Shown: piece after piece, positions 55,743 to 63,778 of the stretch
Layout: each line of letters begins with the position of its first letter
How positions within the stretch are numbered: position 1 is the stretch's first letter
NCBI GenBank assembly: GCA_902789395.1
Contig: CADANY010000011.1
Location: 87,730-151,729, forward strand
Reading direction: 5' to 3'
Length of the DNA stretch: 64,000 bases
From: an uncultured Bacteroidia bacterium
GTDB lineage: Bacteria > Bacteroidota > Bacteroidia > Bacteroidales > UBA932
Notes under the pieces: model-generated
The model's input: the letters and a program-made list of their open reading frames with translations, nothing else
The model's database searches: none
Told to the model about the DNA's origin: nothing
Position numbers and translations under genes: made by a program

Positions 55743-56252
55743 ATGCAAGAGAAGAAACCGACCATTTGCCTCTTCACCGACGGGGCCGCAAGCGGCAACC
55801 CCGGACCGGGGGGATATGGCGTTGTCCTGAAGTGTGCTGTTTCCACTCCTGACGGACCCCGGCTCGCCGTGAAGGAAATGTCGGGAGGATTCGCCCTGAC
55901 GACGAACAACCGGATGGAACTGCTCGCCGTCATCGTCGGACTCGAGGCGATCCGCTGGGAGAATGCGGAAGTCGAGGTATGGAGCGATTCTTCCTACGTC
56001 GTCAAGGCTGTCAACGAGGGTTGGCTCGAGACCTGGAAACGGACCGGATTCAAGAAAAAGAAAAACATGGACCTGTGGCTCCGTTTCGACGGAGTCTATC
56101 AACGCCACCGGGTCCGGTTCCACTGGATCAAGGGCCATGCCGGGCACCCGGAGAACGAGCGGTGCGACGCCCTTGCCGTCGAGGCCCGCAGCCGGAAGGA
56201 TCTTCCCATGGACGAAGGCTATGTCAATGAGACCGAACAAACACTGATCTAG
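55743..56252 (+). CDS. rnhA: Ribonuclease HI
   Basis: 169 residues from the ATG at 55743 (MQEKKPTICLFTDGAASGNPGPGG); Asp13, the Glu of NNRMELLAV, the Asp of WSDSSYVV and the Asp of HPENERCDALA are the four catalytic acids. It cuts the RNA strand of RNA-DNA hybrids. A GTG at 55725 in frame was rejected because the promoter's -7 box lies there. pdxA begins 2 bases after the stop. Confidence 0.95.
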   Translation: MQEKKPTICLFTDGAASGNPGPGGYGVVLKCAVSTPDGPRLAVKEMSGGFALTTNNRMELLAVIVGLEAIRWENAEVEVWSDSSYVVKAVNEGWLETWKRTGFKKKKNMDLWLRFDGVYQRHRVRFHWIKGHAGHPENERCDALAVEARSRKDLPMDEGYVNETEQTLI

Positions 56253-56254
56253 AT

Positions 56255-57307
56255 ATGCAGAACAACAGAAAGCCCATCGTGGGCATCACCCAGGGAGACG
56301 GAAACGGGATCGGATACGAAGTGATTATCAAAGCGCTCGCCGACGCCCGCATCCTCGATTCCTTTACGCCGGTGATCTACGGATCCTCCAAGATCTTCGG
56401 CTTCTACCGGAAACTGATCCACAATATCGAACCGGTCGACACGAACGTTGTCATGTCCGCGTCCGACGCCCACCCCAAGCGGATCAATATCGTCAACTGC
56501 CTTCCCGACAACGTCTATGTCGAACCCGGGCAGGCAACGGCTGAGTCCGCCAAATCGGCCATCCGTTCCCTCCAGCGGGCCGTAGCCGACATCAAGAACG
56601 GAACGATCGACGTACTGGTCACCGCCCCGATCAACAAAAGGGCGATGGTCAACGAGGGTTTCGGCTATACCGGCCATACGGAATACCTCCAGAAAGAATT
56701 CGGATGCGAGGATGTCGCGATGATCATGATCAGCGACCAGCTCAAGATTGGGGTCGTCACCGGACATATTCCCCTCAAGGATGTGCCGACTGCGATTACC
56801 AAAGAACGGATTCTCGGGAAGCTCCGCCTTATGAAAGCATCCCTTCAGCGGGATTTCGGAGTGATCGAGCCTAAGATCGCGGTCCTCGGCCTGAATCCGC
56901 ACTGCGGAGACGGCGGGCTCCTTGGCGATGAAGAACAGTCCGTTATCCTGCCGGCGGTCCAGCAGGCGGTCAGCGAGGGCATCGCCGCCTTCGGCCCCTA
57001 CTCCCCCGACGGATTCTTCGGGATGGGCAATTACGGACGCTTTGACGCGACGCTCGCCATGTACCACGATCAGGGACTGGCTCCTTTCAAAGCCATTTCT
57101 TTCCAGCAGGGAGTCAATTTCACTGCCGGTCTTCCGATCGTCAGGACCTCTCCGGACCACGGAACGGCTTACGAGATGGCCGGACGCGATGCGGCAGACC
57201 CGCACTCGATGATGTGCTCGATCTATGGAGCGATCGATATCTGGCGCAAGCGGCAGGAATATGACCGCCTTCTCAGCGGAAGGATGAAAAAACAGGATAA
57301 CGACTAA
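56255..57307 (+). CDS. pdxA: 4-hydroxythreonine-4-phosphate dehydrogenase
   Basis: 350 residues. It starts QNNRKPIVGITQGDGNGIGYEVIIKAL, with GLNPHCGDGGLLGDEE and MYHDQGLAPFK carrying metal and substrate ligands. It oxidises 4-phosphohydroxy-L-threonine in the DXP-dependent pyridoxal phosphate pathway. It is co-transcribed with rnhA, and its terminator lies inside the end of the convergent ABC gene. Confidence 0.95.
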   Translation: MQNNRKPIVGITQGDGNGIGYEVIIKALADARILDSFTPVIYGSSKIFGFYRKLIHNIEPVDTNVVMSASDAHPKRINIVNCLPDNVYVEPGQATAESAKSAIRSLQRAVADIKNGTIDVLVTAPINKRAMVNEGFGYTGHTEYLQKEFGCEDVAMIMISDQLKIGVVTGHIPLKDVPTAITKERILGKLRLMKASLQRDFGVIEPKIAVLGLNPHCGDGGLLGDEEQSVILPAVQQAVSEGIAAFGPYSPDGFFGMGNYGRFDATLAMYHDQGLAPFKAISFQQGVNFTAGLPIVRTSPDHGTAYEMAGRDAADPHSMMCSIYGAIDIWRKRQEYDRLLSGRMKKQDND

Positions 57308-58932
57308 AGTTCCAGCCGGGAATCGCAGTATTCTGCGATTTTTTCCCGGTGGGTAATGAAAATGAGGGTCTTGCCGGAAGAGTTTTCGGCAAGACTTTCC
57401 ATTAACCGGGCTTCCGTCTGGGGATCCAGCGAGGAACTGAACTCATCCAGGAGCAGGATCGTTCCAGGGCGAAGCAGCCCGCGGGCGATGGCGATACGCT
57501 GGGCCTGTCCCTCACTGAGGCCGGCTCCGCCCTCTCCGCATAGCGTGTCCATCCCGTCCGGGAGCTCATCCACGAACCCGGCCTGCGCGACGGAAAGGGC
57601 CCATCGCATCCGGGCCTCATCCGCTTCAGGATCGCCCATCATCAGATTTTCCCGCACGGTTCCGCTGAAAAGGGAATTTCCCTGCGGAACATAGACCAGG
57701 TTGCAGCGGGTCATCGGAGAAGCCGGCAGGGATCGGTTTTCATCATACAGGGTTACGGAACCTGAAACAGGTTTCAAGAGACTGAGCATCAATCGGATCA
57801 ACGTGCTCTTCCCGGCCCCGGTCTCGCCGACGATGGCCGTTCGGGACCCGGGCTTGAAATCGAATGTCAGGCCGCGGAGCACATCGCGGTCGCCGTCCGG
57901 ATACCGGTAGACCAGATTCTCAACCCGGATTCCGGCAGGGACCGAAAGCCACTCCGGAGACCCGGACTCTTCTTTCGGAGCCTCCTCCAGTTCCATCAGC
58001 CGGTCGATCGATGCGGTGGCATAGATGAACGAGGGGATCTGACGGGTCAGGTTGACCGTCGGGCGCTGGATCTGCCCGACCAGCTGCAGGAAGGCGGTCA
58101 TCATACCGAAAGTCAGCCGTCCGTCCATGATGCCATAGGCACCCCAGAGAAAGGCGGCAAGATAACCGAAACTGAAGGTCGCACTGACAATCGTCCGGGC
58201 CAGGATGCTGAAACGGGTCCGCTCTACGACCTGTCCGTATTCCGAATTCTGGAGATCGTCGAGCCGCTCTTCCATCCTCCGTTCGTTTTCCATGGACCGG
58301 ATCACGACACGGTGCTGGAGGCTCTCCTGGAGGTGACTCTGCACCTGGCTTTCGGTATCACGGATATTCCGGGTCATCGTCCGGAGTTTCTTGAAAAAGA
58401 CCTTGCTGAATGCGACAAAGGCCGGAGTCATGACCAGAAGTAGAAGTGCCAGCCGCCAGTCCATAGACCCCATCAGGCAGAGCGCCGCGATCAGCTGGGC
58501 AAGGGTCGAGAATATCTGCGGGAAATCCGAACAGATCACGCCCGTAACCTTCGACACATCGGTCTCCAAGCGGTTCAGGGTGTCGCCGCTGTGGAGTTTT
58601 TCCTTACCGGCCCATTCCGCCTGGAGAAGGTGGGAATAGATCTGCTTCCGGATGATGAAATTCATCTTGGAATTGGTCAGGCTCTCGAGCCGGACATTTC
58701 CGGCATTGACTCCGAGACGGAGCAGGATGACCCCGGCGATAATGAGCGAGTAGAGGACGATACTTCCCTCGAAGTCTCCTGTCGCAATATCGACAATCCG
58801 TTTGCACAGAATGATGAAATACAGATTCAGGCCGATACTGACAAGATCCAGGAGGATGTTGAGCACGATCCGCCACCGCACCCCCTCAGAGTGCGCATAG
58901 AGCCATTTGATGTATTTCACCAGCGTTTTCAT
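57304..58932 (-). CDS. ABC exporter of the S26-PqqD operon
   Basis: 542 residues, a half-size exporter with six membrane helices and one ATPase: Walker A VGETGAGKSTLIRL, signature LSEGQ, Walker B LLLDEFSSSLD with catalytic Glu, H-loop ITHREK. There is no N-terminal C39 peptidase domain. It begins 3 bases after the PqqD-like gene, so a job in exporting a modified peptide is likely but unproven. Its stop overlaps the pdxA stop by 4 bases (convergent). Confidence 0.9.
   Translation of the reverse strand: MKTLVKYIKWLYAHSEGVRWRIVLNILLDLVSIGLNLYFIILCKRIVDIATGDFEGSIVLYSLIIAGVILLRLGVNAGNVRLESLTNSKMNFIIRKQIYSHLLQAEWAGKEKLHSGDTLNRLETDVSKVTGVICSDFPQIFSTLAQLIAALCLMGSMDWRLALLLLVMTPAFVAFSKVFFKKLRTMTRNIRDTESQVQSHLQESLQHRVVIRSMENERRMEERLDDLQNSEYGQVVERTRFSILARTIVSATFSFGYLAAFLWGAYGIMDGRLTFGMMTAFLQLVGQIQRPTVNLTRQIPSFIYATASIDRLMELEEAPKEESGSPEWLSVPAGIRVENLVYRYPDGDRDVLRGLTFDFKPGSRTAIVGETGAGKSTLIRLMLSLLKPVSGSVTLYDENRSLPASPMTRCNLVYVPQGNSLFSGTVRENLMMGDPEADEARMRWALSVAQAGFVDELPDGMDTLCGEGGAGLSEGQAQRIAIARGLLRPGTILLLDEFSSSLDPQTEARLMESLAENSSGKTLIFITHREKIAEYCDSRLEL
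57321..57344 (+). terminator. pdxA terminator inside the convergent ABC gene
   Basis: A perfect 8-bp stem (57321-57328 with 57333-57340), loop TATT, and a T run to 57344, further bracketed by CCGGG/CCCGG. It terminates plus-strand transcription 14 bases after the pdxA stop while lying in the last codons of the minus-strand ABC gene. Confidence 0.8.
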
Positions 58933-58935
58933 CCG

Positions 58936-59202
58936 TTATTCTGCGATGCCGGCTTCTTTCCATTGGGCACAGAGCCGCTCGGAATCGGCAAGGGCCGTTT
59001 CCCGGTCGACTTCGTATTCCTCCAGCAGAAGGTCAGCCATCCGCTCCGGTGTAAACTCGGTCCCGGAAACGGCCTTGAAAAGATAGGCTGCCGTCGGGTT
59101 CAGGCTGATCAGTTTACTGAAATTTACGTTTGCGGTTCCTTCTCCGGAGACAACGTCCTGGCCGCAGATTTTCCGCATGACAAAACCTTCTTTGATTCTC
59201 AT
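58936..59202 (-). CDS. PqqD-like protein (RiPP recognition element)
   Basis: 88 residues from the ATG at 59202 (MRIKEGFVMRKICGQDVVSGEG); a TTG two codons earlier is less likely. The sequence fits the PqqD winged-helix fold: the strand pair KICGQDVVSG, the family motif SLNPTAAYLFKAV and the helix FTPERMADLLLEEYEVDRETALADSERLCAQWKEAGI. PqqD-type domains bind the leader of a ribosomal peptide and present it to modifying enzymes. Here there is no neighbouring radical SAM, cyclodehydratase or lanthionine synthase, and no precursor gene was found, so partners must be elsewhere or be the S26 protease and exporter only. Confidence 0.87.
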   Translation of the reverse strand: MRIKEGFVMRKICGQDVVSGEGTANVNFSKLISLNPTAAYLFKAVSGTEFTPERMADLLLEEYEVDRETALADSERLCAQWKEAGIAE

Positions 59203-59208
59203 TTTCAA

Positions 59209-59691
59209 CTATTTCTTATTCAACCATTTCGCATTCCAGGGAAGATGACGGTACGCAAAGAGGAGATACCGCCTGATGGGGAGCAGCTTCTTCCAAAAGA
59301 GGGCTTTTCTCCGCTCCCGCGGCGAGGCGGGATCTACTTTTCTTACGCCGTCCCGGAGAATCGTGATCACCTTCGCATATACTTTCTCCCGCGGAACCCT
59401 TTCATGGCTCGACAGGACACCGTCTCCCATGATATCGACCTGGTCTCCGTCCAGGGACTGGACCCGATGCAGGATATAACGCCCCGAGCCTTCCTCTCCG
59501 ACGTAGAAAAGGACAATATCTCCTTCCTTCAATCTGCCATCCGCCCTTTCCAGAATAACAAGATCTTTCTCGCCCCGGATGAAAGGAAGCATACTCCGTC
59601 CCTTGACCGGAATGGTAACCCGGTGGCCGGCGTCAAGCATTTCCCTTACCTGGGCGAAAAAAACATCATTCTCTACGACGATCTTTTCCAT
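59209..59691 (-). CDS. S26-like serine protease (Ser/His type), soluble
   Basis: 160 residues from the ATG at 59691. The catalytic Ser33 lies in the KGRSMLPFI motif and a His75 in RYILHRVQSL, the Ser-His arrangement of the archaeal/SipW-like S26B signal peptidases rather than the Ser-Lys of bacterial LepB. GDIVLF and IMGDGVLSSHERV complete the S24/S26 core. Unlike usual signal peptidases it has no obvious N-terminal membrane anchor. It may cut a leader peptide for export by the ABC protein two genes downstream. It is the first gene of the operon. Confidence 0.82.
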   Translation of the reverse strand: MEKIVVENDVFFAQVREMLDAGHRVTIPVKGRSMLPFIRGEKDLVILERADGRLKEGDIVLFYVGEEGSGRYILHRVQSLDGDQVDIMGDGVLSSHERVPREKVYAKVITILRDGVRKVDPASPRERRKALFWKKLLPIRRYLLFAYRHLPWNAKWLNKK

Positions 59692-59699
59692 AGGATTGA

Positions 59700-59707
59700 C
59701 AAAGATA
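59700..59707 (-). promoter_or_regulatory. -7 box for the S26-PqqD-ABC operon
   Basis: Minus strand TATCTTTG (perfect), ending 8 bases before the ATG at 59691. It overlaps the upstream part of the recG promoter region, so the two may compete for polymerase. Confidence 0.5.
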
Positions 59708-59721
59708 ACAAAAGATTTTAT

Positions 59722-59729
59722 TACTTTTG
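59722..59729 (+). promoter_or_regulatory. -7 box for recG
   Basis: TACTTTTG (perfect TAnnTTTG), ending only 5 bases before the recG ATG at 59735, so the message would be leaderless or nearly so. No convincing -33 box. Confidence 0.5.
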
Positions 59730-59734
59730 CCAAT

Positions 59735-61870
59735 ATGGCGGAGATGATGGATATGAATGTGCAGTACCTTTCGGGCGTCGGCCCCCGGAGGGCAGCCCTT
59801 CTGAAAAGTGAATTGGGGATCGAGACCGTCGGAGACCTTCTGCACCTGTATCCGTTCCGCTATATCGACCGGAGTTCGGTCCAGAAGATCGCTGAGATTA
59901 TTCCGGACCAAGCCTATATCCAGATCAGGGCGACCGTCCGAAGCGCCCGACTCCTCGGGAAGAAGGGAGAGCCAGTCACGACGGACAATGTCAAATTCAA
60001 CCTCGTCAACCGCCTCAGCGTCATCGTCTCCGACGAAACGGGGGAAATGGAAGTCGTCTTCTTCAAAGGAATCAAGTGGATGTACGGACGTCTCATCCCC
60101 GGAAGCGAATTCATCTTTTTCGGAAAGCCCACCGTTTTCGGGAACCGGATCAATATGGTCCATCCCGAAGTCGACGCCCCTGACAACGCCGGAACCGGCA
60201 TCCTGACCGGGGTCTATAACAGCACGGAAAAGCTCAAGACCGGCGGTATCACCGGCAAGGTTATGAATAAGCTGATCGGCGCCGCGCTGGATATGGTCCT
60301 GCCGACACTCAAGGATACCCTTCCCGAATATGTCATCCAGGAAAAGGGACTTGTTCCGCTGCCCTATGCCCTCCGCCAGATCCATTTCCCGACCGACCGG
60401 TACGCCCTTTCCAAGGCGACCTACCGGCTGAAATTCGAAGAACTTTTCCTGCTCCAGCTGTCGCTTCTGAAACAGAAATTCATCCGCAGCCGGAGTTCCG
60501 TCGGCATTCCGATGCCGAAAGTCGGCGAGGCTTTCAATATCTGTTACAACGCACTTCCCTATGAACTGACCGGAGCCCAGAAACGCGTTATCAAGGAAAT
60601 CCGAGAAGATCTCAGGAGCGGCCGTCAGATGAACCGTCTCCTGCAGGGAGATGTCGGCAGCGGAAAGACGATGGTAGCCGTCCTCTCCGCCCTTATCGCG
60701 GTCGGGAATGGCTACCAGGCGTGTATTATGGCCCCGACGGAAGTACTTTCCCAACAGCACTTTGCCAACGTCTCGAAATACCTCGCCCCGACCGGCGTGA
60801 AAGTGGCCCTCCTGACCGGTTCAACCGGAGCCGCCGCCCGAAGGGAAATCCATGCCGGGCTGGAAGACGGGAGTATCGGGATTCTCATCGGCACCCATGC
60901 CCTGATCGAAGATACCGTCCGTTTCCGCCGCCTCGGACTCGCCGTCATCGACGAGCAGCACCGGTTCGGTGTAGACCAGCGGGCCCGCCTGTGGAGCAAG
61001 GGAGCCGACGGGACAGCCCCGCATATCCTCGTCATGACTGCAACCCCGATTCCGAGAACCCTCGCCATGACGCTTTACGGGGACCTTGACGTCTCCGTCA
61101 TCGATGAGATGCCGCCCGGACGGAAACCTGTCGTCACCCGCCAGTTCGGTGAGAACAAGCGGTATGCCCTCTACCGGTTCATGAAAGACCAAATTGCCCT
61201 GGGAAGACAGGTCTTCGTTGTCTATCCATTGATCTTTGAGAGCGAGAAGGTTGACTATCAGAATCTTCAGAAAGGTTACGAAGATATCGTCGAGCAGTTT
61301 CCCCTGCCGGATTACAAGGTGGCGATCGTCCATGGACAACAATCCAACGAGGAGAAGAATTTCAACATGAATGCGTTTGCCGCCGGTCGGGCGAATATCC
61401 TGGTTTCCACGACCGTCATAGAGGTCGGCGTCGACGTTCCCAATGCTTCGGTAATGGTTATCGAAAGTGCTGAACGTTTCGGCCTCAGCCAGTTACATCA
61501 GTTGCGCGGACGCGTCGGGCGCGGCAGCGAGGCTTCCTACTGCATACTCATGAAAGGCGTTAAAGTCTCCAAGGAAAGCCAGAAACGGCTGGACCTGATG
61601 TGCGAGACCGAAGACGGTTTCGTCCTCGCGGAGGAAGACATGAAAATGCGCGGACCGGGGGACATGGAGGGGACCCAGCAGTCCGGATTGCCGATCACCC
61701 TCAACATCGCATCCCTTGCCCACGACGGACAGATCCTCTCCGATGCAAGGTTGTATGCCGACCATATCCTCGACAGGGATCCGGATTTGTCAGCGCCGGT
61801 CAATGCGCCCCTTGCGGCAGAACTGCGAAAGGACAAGTATCTCGTCAGGGACTACAGCAAGATCTCCTAA
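59735..61870 (+). CDS. recG: ATP-dependent DNA helicase RecG
   Basis: 711 residues from the ATG at 59735 (MAEMMDMNVQYLSGVGPRRAALLKSELGI); further in-frame ATGs follow at once. The wedge/OB domain covers about 60-200, the helicase motor has Walker A LLQGDVGSGKTMVAV, DEQH-type Walker B VIDEQHRFGVDQR, TATPIPRTLAM, and motif VI QLRGRVGRG. It remodels stalled replication forks. The longer frame to 59579 overlaps the divergent S26 gene and was rejected. Its stop overlaps the ridA stop by 4 bases. Confidence 0.97.
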   Translation: MAEMMDMNVQYLSGVGPRRAALLKSELGIETVGDLLHLYPFRYIDRSSVQKIAEIIPDQAYIQIRATVRSARLLGKKGEPVTTDNVKFNLVNRLSVIVSDETGEMEVVFFKGIKWMYGRLIPGSEFIFFGKPTVFGNRINMVHPEVDAPDNAGTGILTGVYNSTEKLKTGGITGKVMNKLIGAALDMVLPTLKDTLPEYVIQEKGLVPLPYALRQIHFPTDRYALSKATYRLKFEELFLLQLSLLKQKFIRSRSSVGIPMPKVGEAFNICYNALPYELTGAQKRVIKEIREDLRSGRQMNRLLQGDVGSGKTMVAVLSALIAVGNGYQACIMAPTEVLSQQHFANVSKYLAPTGVKVALLTGSTGAAARREIHAGLEDGSIGILIGTHALIEDTVRFRRLGLAVIDEQHRFGVDQRARLWSKGADGTAPHILVMTATPIPRTLAMTLYGDLDVSVIDEMPPGRKPVVTRQFGENKRYALYRFMKDQIALGRQVFVVYPLIFESEKVDYQNLQKGYEDIVEQFPLPDYKVAIVHGQQSNEEKNFNMNAFAAGRANILVSTTVIEVGVDVPNASVMVIESAERFGLSQLHQLRGRVGRGSEASYCILMKGVKVSKESQKRLDLMCETEDGFVLAEEDMKMRGPGDMEGTQQSGLPITLNIASLAHDGQILSDARLYADHILDRDPDLSAPVNAPLAAELRKDKYLVRDYSKIS

Positions 61871-62247
61871 CCCCGGGAGGCGATGCATTCGATCTCCACG
61901 AGCGCGCCCTTCGGAAGGGTCTTGACAGCGACCGCCGAGCGGGCGGGATACGGAGCCTCGAAGAATGTGGCGTAGACGCCGTTCATTTCAGCAAAATCAT
62001 TCATATCAGCGAGAAAGACTGTCGTCTTGACGACGTTTCCGAGGGTAAGTCCCGCCTGAGCGAGGATCGCTTTTGCATTGAGAAGGGACTGACGGGTCTG
62101 TTCCGCCACTCCCCCTTCGGGGAAAGCGCCGGTCGCAGGATCGATCGGAAGCTGACCGGAAACGAAAACAAGACCGAGACCGGAGTCAATGGCCTGGCTG
62201 TAAGGGCCGATTGCAGCCGGCGCCTGCTGGGTATGGATTGCGTTCAT
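61867..62247 (-). CDS. ridA: RidA family enamine/imine deaminase
   Basis: 126 residues from the ATG at 62247 (MNAIHTQQAPAAIGPYSQAIDSG). The family motif IECIASRG at the C-terminus carries the catalytic Arg, and SGQLPIDP lies in the trimer pocket. It removes reactive 2-aminoacrylate made by PLP enzymes. The longer frame up to 62610 runs into nhaC antisense and was rejected. It has its own -7 box at 62264-62271. Confidence 0.95.
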   Translation of the reverse strand: MNAIHTQQAPAAIGPYSQAIDSGLGLVFVSGQLPIDPATGAFPEGGVAEQTRQSLLNAKAILAQAGLTLGNVVKTTVFLADMNDFAEMNGVYATFFEAPYPARSAVAVKTLPKGALVEIECIASRG

Positions 62248-62258
62248 AAATCTGAGGT

Positions 62259-62291
62259 TTTGGCAAAGATACACCTTTTTTGCTATCTTTG
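62259..62291 (+). promoter_or_regulatory. Promoter of the nhaC gene
   Basis: TTTG at 62259-62262, 21 bases, then TATCTTTG at 62284-62291 (perfect), 20 bases before the ATG at 62312. It overlaps the ridA promoter, which lies back to back (62264-62271). Confidence 0.6.
62264..62271 (-). promoter_or_regulatory. -7 box of ridA
   Basis: Minus strand TATCTTTG (perfect TAnnTTTG), ending 16 bases before the ridA ATG. With the nhaC box at 62284-62291 it forms a perfect 8-base inverted repeat, which is simply two divergent copies of the same -7 box. Confidence 0.55.
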
Positions 62292-62311
62292 CAGCAGTTA
62301 GCGTGTACAAA

Positions 62312-63778
62312 ATGAACGGCAAATTCTCCCCAAAACTTATCTCCTTGATTCCCCTTGTCGTGCTGATCGGACTCCTTGCCTTGTGTATCAGCATTTTCGG
62401 AAGCGACTCGATTCTCGGAGCCAGCCAGGTCGCCCTCCTGGTCTCCGCCGGTGTCTGCATCATTCTCGGAATGACTTGTTTCAAGACGGAATGGTCCGCC
62501 ATCAGCGAGACCGTTTCGACGGATATCAAGAACGTTTCAAGCGCCATCCTGATCCTTTTCCTGATCGGCGCTATCTCGGGGACATGGACCATGAGCGGCA
62601 TTATTCCCACGCTGATTTATTACGGAGTCCAGATTATCCATCCGAAGGTCTTCCTCCTTTCAGCCTGCCTGATATGCAGCATCGTTTCCGTCATGATCGG
62701 GAGTTCATGGACGACGATCGCCACAATCGGTGTCGCCCTGCTCGGAATCGGACAGGCACTGGGGTTCTCTCCCGGACTGACCGCCGGCGCCATCATTTCC
62801 GGGGCCTATTTCGGGGATAAGATATCCCCTCTGTCCGATACGACCGTCATGGCCTCCTCCGTCAACGGGGTCCCTCTTTTCCAGCATATCCGGTACATGT
62901 TTTATACCACCGTCCCATCCATCCTCATCGCCCTGATCATCTATCTGATTCTCGGCCTTGGCGGAGATGGAATCGGAGCCTCGGACATTTCCCTTTATAA
63001 AGAAACGTTGGGGAGCAAGTTCCATATCTCCCCCATTCTGCTGGTCGTTCCCTTGATTACCGTCTGGATGATCTATAAGCGTCTTCCGGCCATCGCCGTA
63101 CTCGGGATTTCCTCGGTCCTCGCCGCGGCCGCCGCCTGCCTGGCCCAGCCCGGCATACTCCGGGAAATCGCCCTGCAGACCCTCCCGGCAGGAAGTCCCG
63201 ACGGGAGATTGCTCTTCACCGGAACGGTCCGTTCGTTTTATGATTCCATCACCTTGTCGACCGGTATCCCCGAGATCGACAGTCTGGTATCTACGCGGGG
63301 GATGCTCGGGATGCTCAATACGGTCTATCTGATTATCTGCGCGATGTGCTTCGGCGGGTGCATGAAAGCAACGGGGATGATCGGCATCATTGCAGATATG
63401 ATCCGGCCCATGGCGAAGAGCCGGACCGGACTGGTTTCCAGCACGGTTTTGACAGGTTTTTTCCTCAATGCAACGGTCAGTGACCAGTACCTGTCCATTA
63501 TCATGGATTCGGATATCTACCGGGAGTTGTACCGCAAGAAGGGGTTCGACCTGCGCCTCCTGAGCCGGAGCATCGAAGACAGTGCTACGGTCACTTCGCC
63601 CCTGATACCCTGGAGCAGTTGCGGCATGACACAGGCGACAATCCTTTCCGTCCCGACGCTCGTCTACGCCCCTTACGCTTTCTTCTGCTTTATCAGCCCG
63701 CTCATGAGCATTCTCGTTGCAGCCCTCGGCTGGAAAATCTCAAGGCGCATCCCCGACACCCCGGGACAAACCTCCTAG
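62312..63778 (+). CDS. nhaC: Na+/H+ antiporter, NhaC family
   Basis: 488 residues from the ATG at 62312; a GTG at 62303 in frame would add three residues. About 11-12 membrane helices are visible. The NhaC signatures include VSVMIGSSWTTIATIGVALLGIGQALGF, GAIISGAYFGDKISPLSDTTVMASS, and a C-terminal ATVSDQYLSIIMDSDIYRELY. It exchanges Na+ for H+ and may consume the Na+ gradient built by the decarboxylase or supply pH homeostasis. It ends 222 bases before the window edge. Confidence 0.95.
   Translation: MNGKFSPKLISLIPLVVLIGLLALCISIFGSDSILGASQVALLVSAGVCIILGMTCFKTEWSAISETVSTDIKNVSSAILILFLIGAISGTWTMSGIIPTLIYYGVQIIHPKVFLLSACLICSIVSVMIGSSWTTIATIGVALLGIGQALGFSPGLTAGAIISGAYFGDKISPLSDTTVMASSVNGVPLFQHIRYMFYTTVPSILIALIIYLILGLGGDGIGASDISLYKETLGSKFHISPILLVVPLITVWMIYKRLPAIAVLGISSVLAAAAACLAQPGILREIALQTLPAGSPDGRLLFTGTVRSFYDSITLSTGIPEIDSLVSTRGMLGMLNTVYLIICAMCFGGCMKATGMIGIIADMIRPMAKSRTGLVSSTVLTGFFLNATVSDQYLSIIMDSDIYRELYRKKGFDLRLLSRSIEDSATVTSPLIPWSSCGMTQATILSVPTLVYAPYAFFCFISPLMSILVAALGWKISRRIPDTPGQTS

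Noticed and set aside
59579..59734. A 52-residue N-terminal extension of RecG
   Set aside because: It overlaps the divergent S26 gene and its promoter; the -7 box at 59722-59729 places transcription just before the ATG at 59735.
61871..61920. A hairpin after recG (CCCTT/AAGGG around 61908-61920) considered as a terminator
   Set aside because: The stem is short and no T run follows; not supportable as an intrinsic terminator.
61867..62610. A longer form of RidA (247 residues)
   Set aside because: The extra N-terminal 121 residues are antisense to nhaC and cross both promoters; the normal RidA length is reached from the ATG at 62247.
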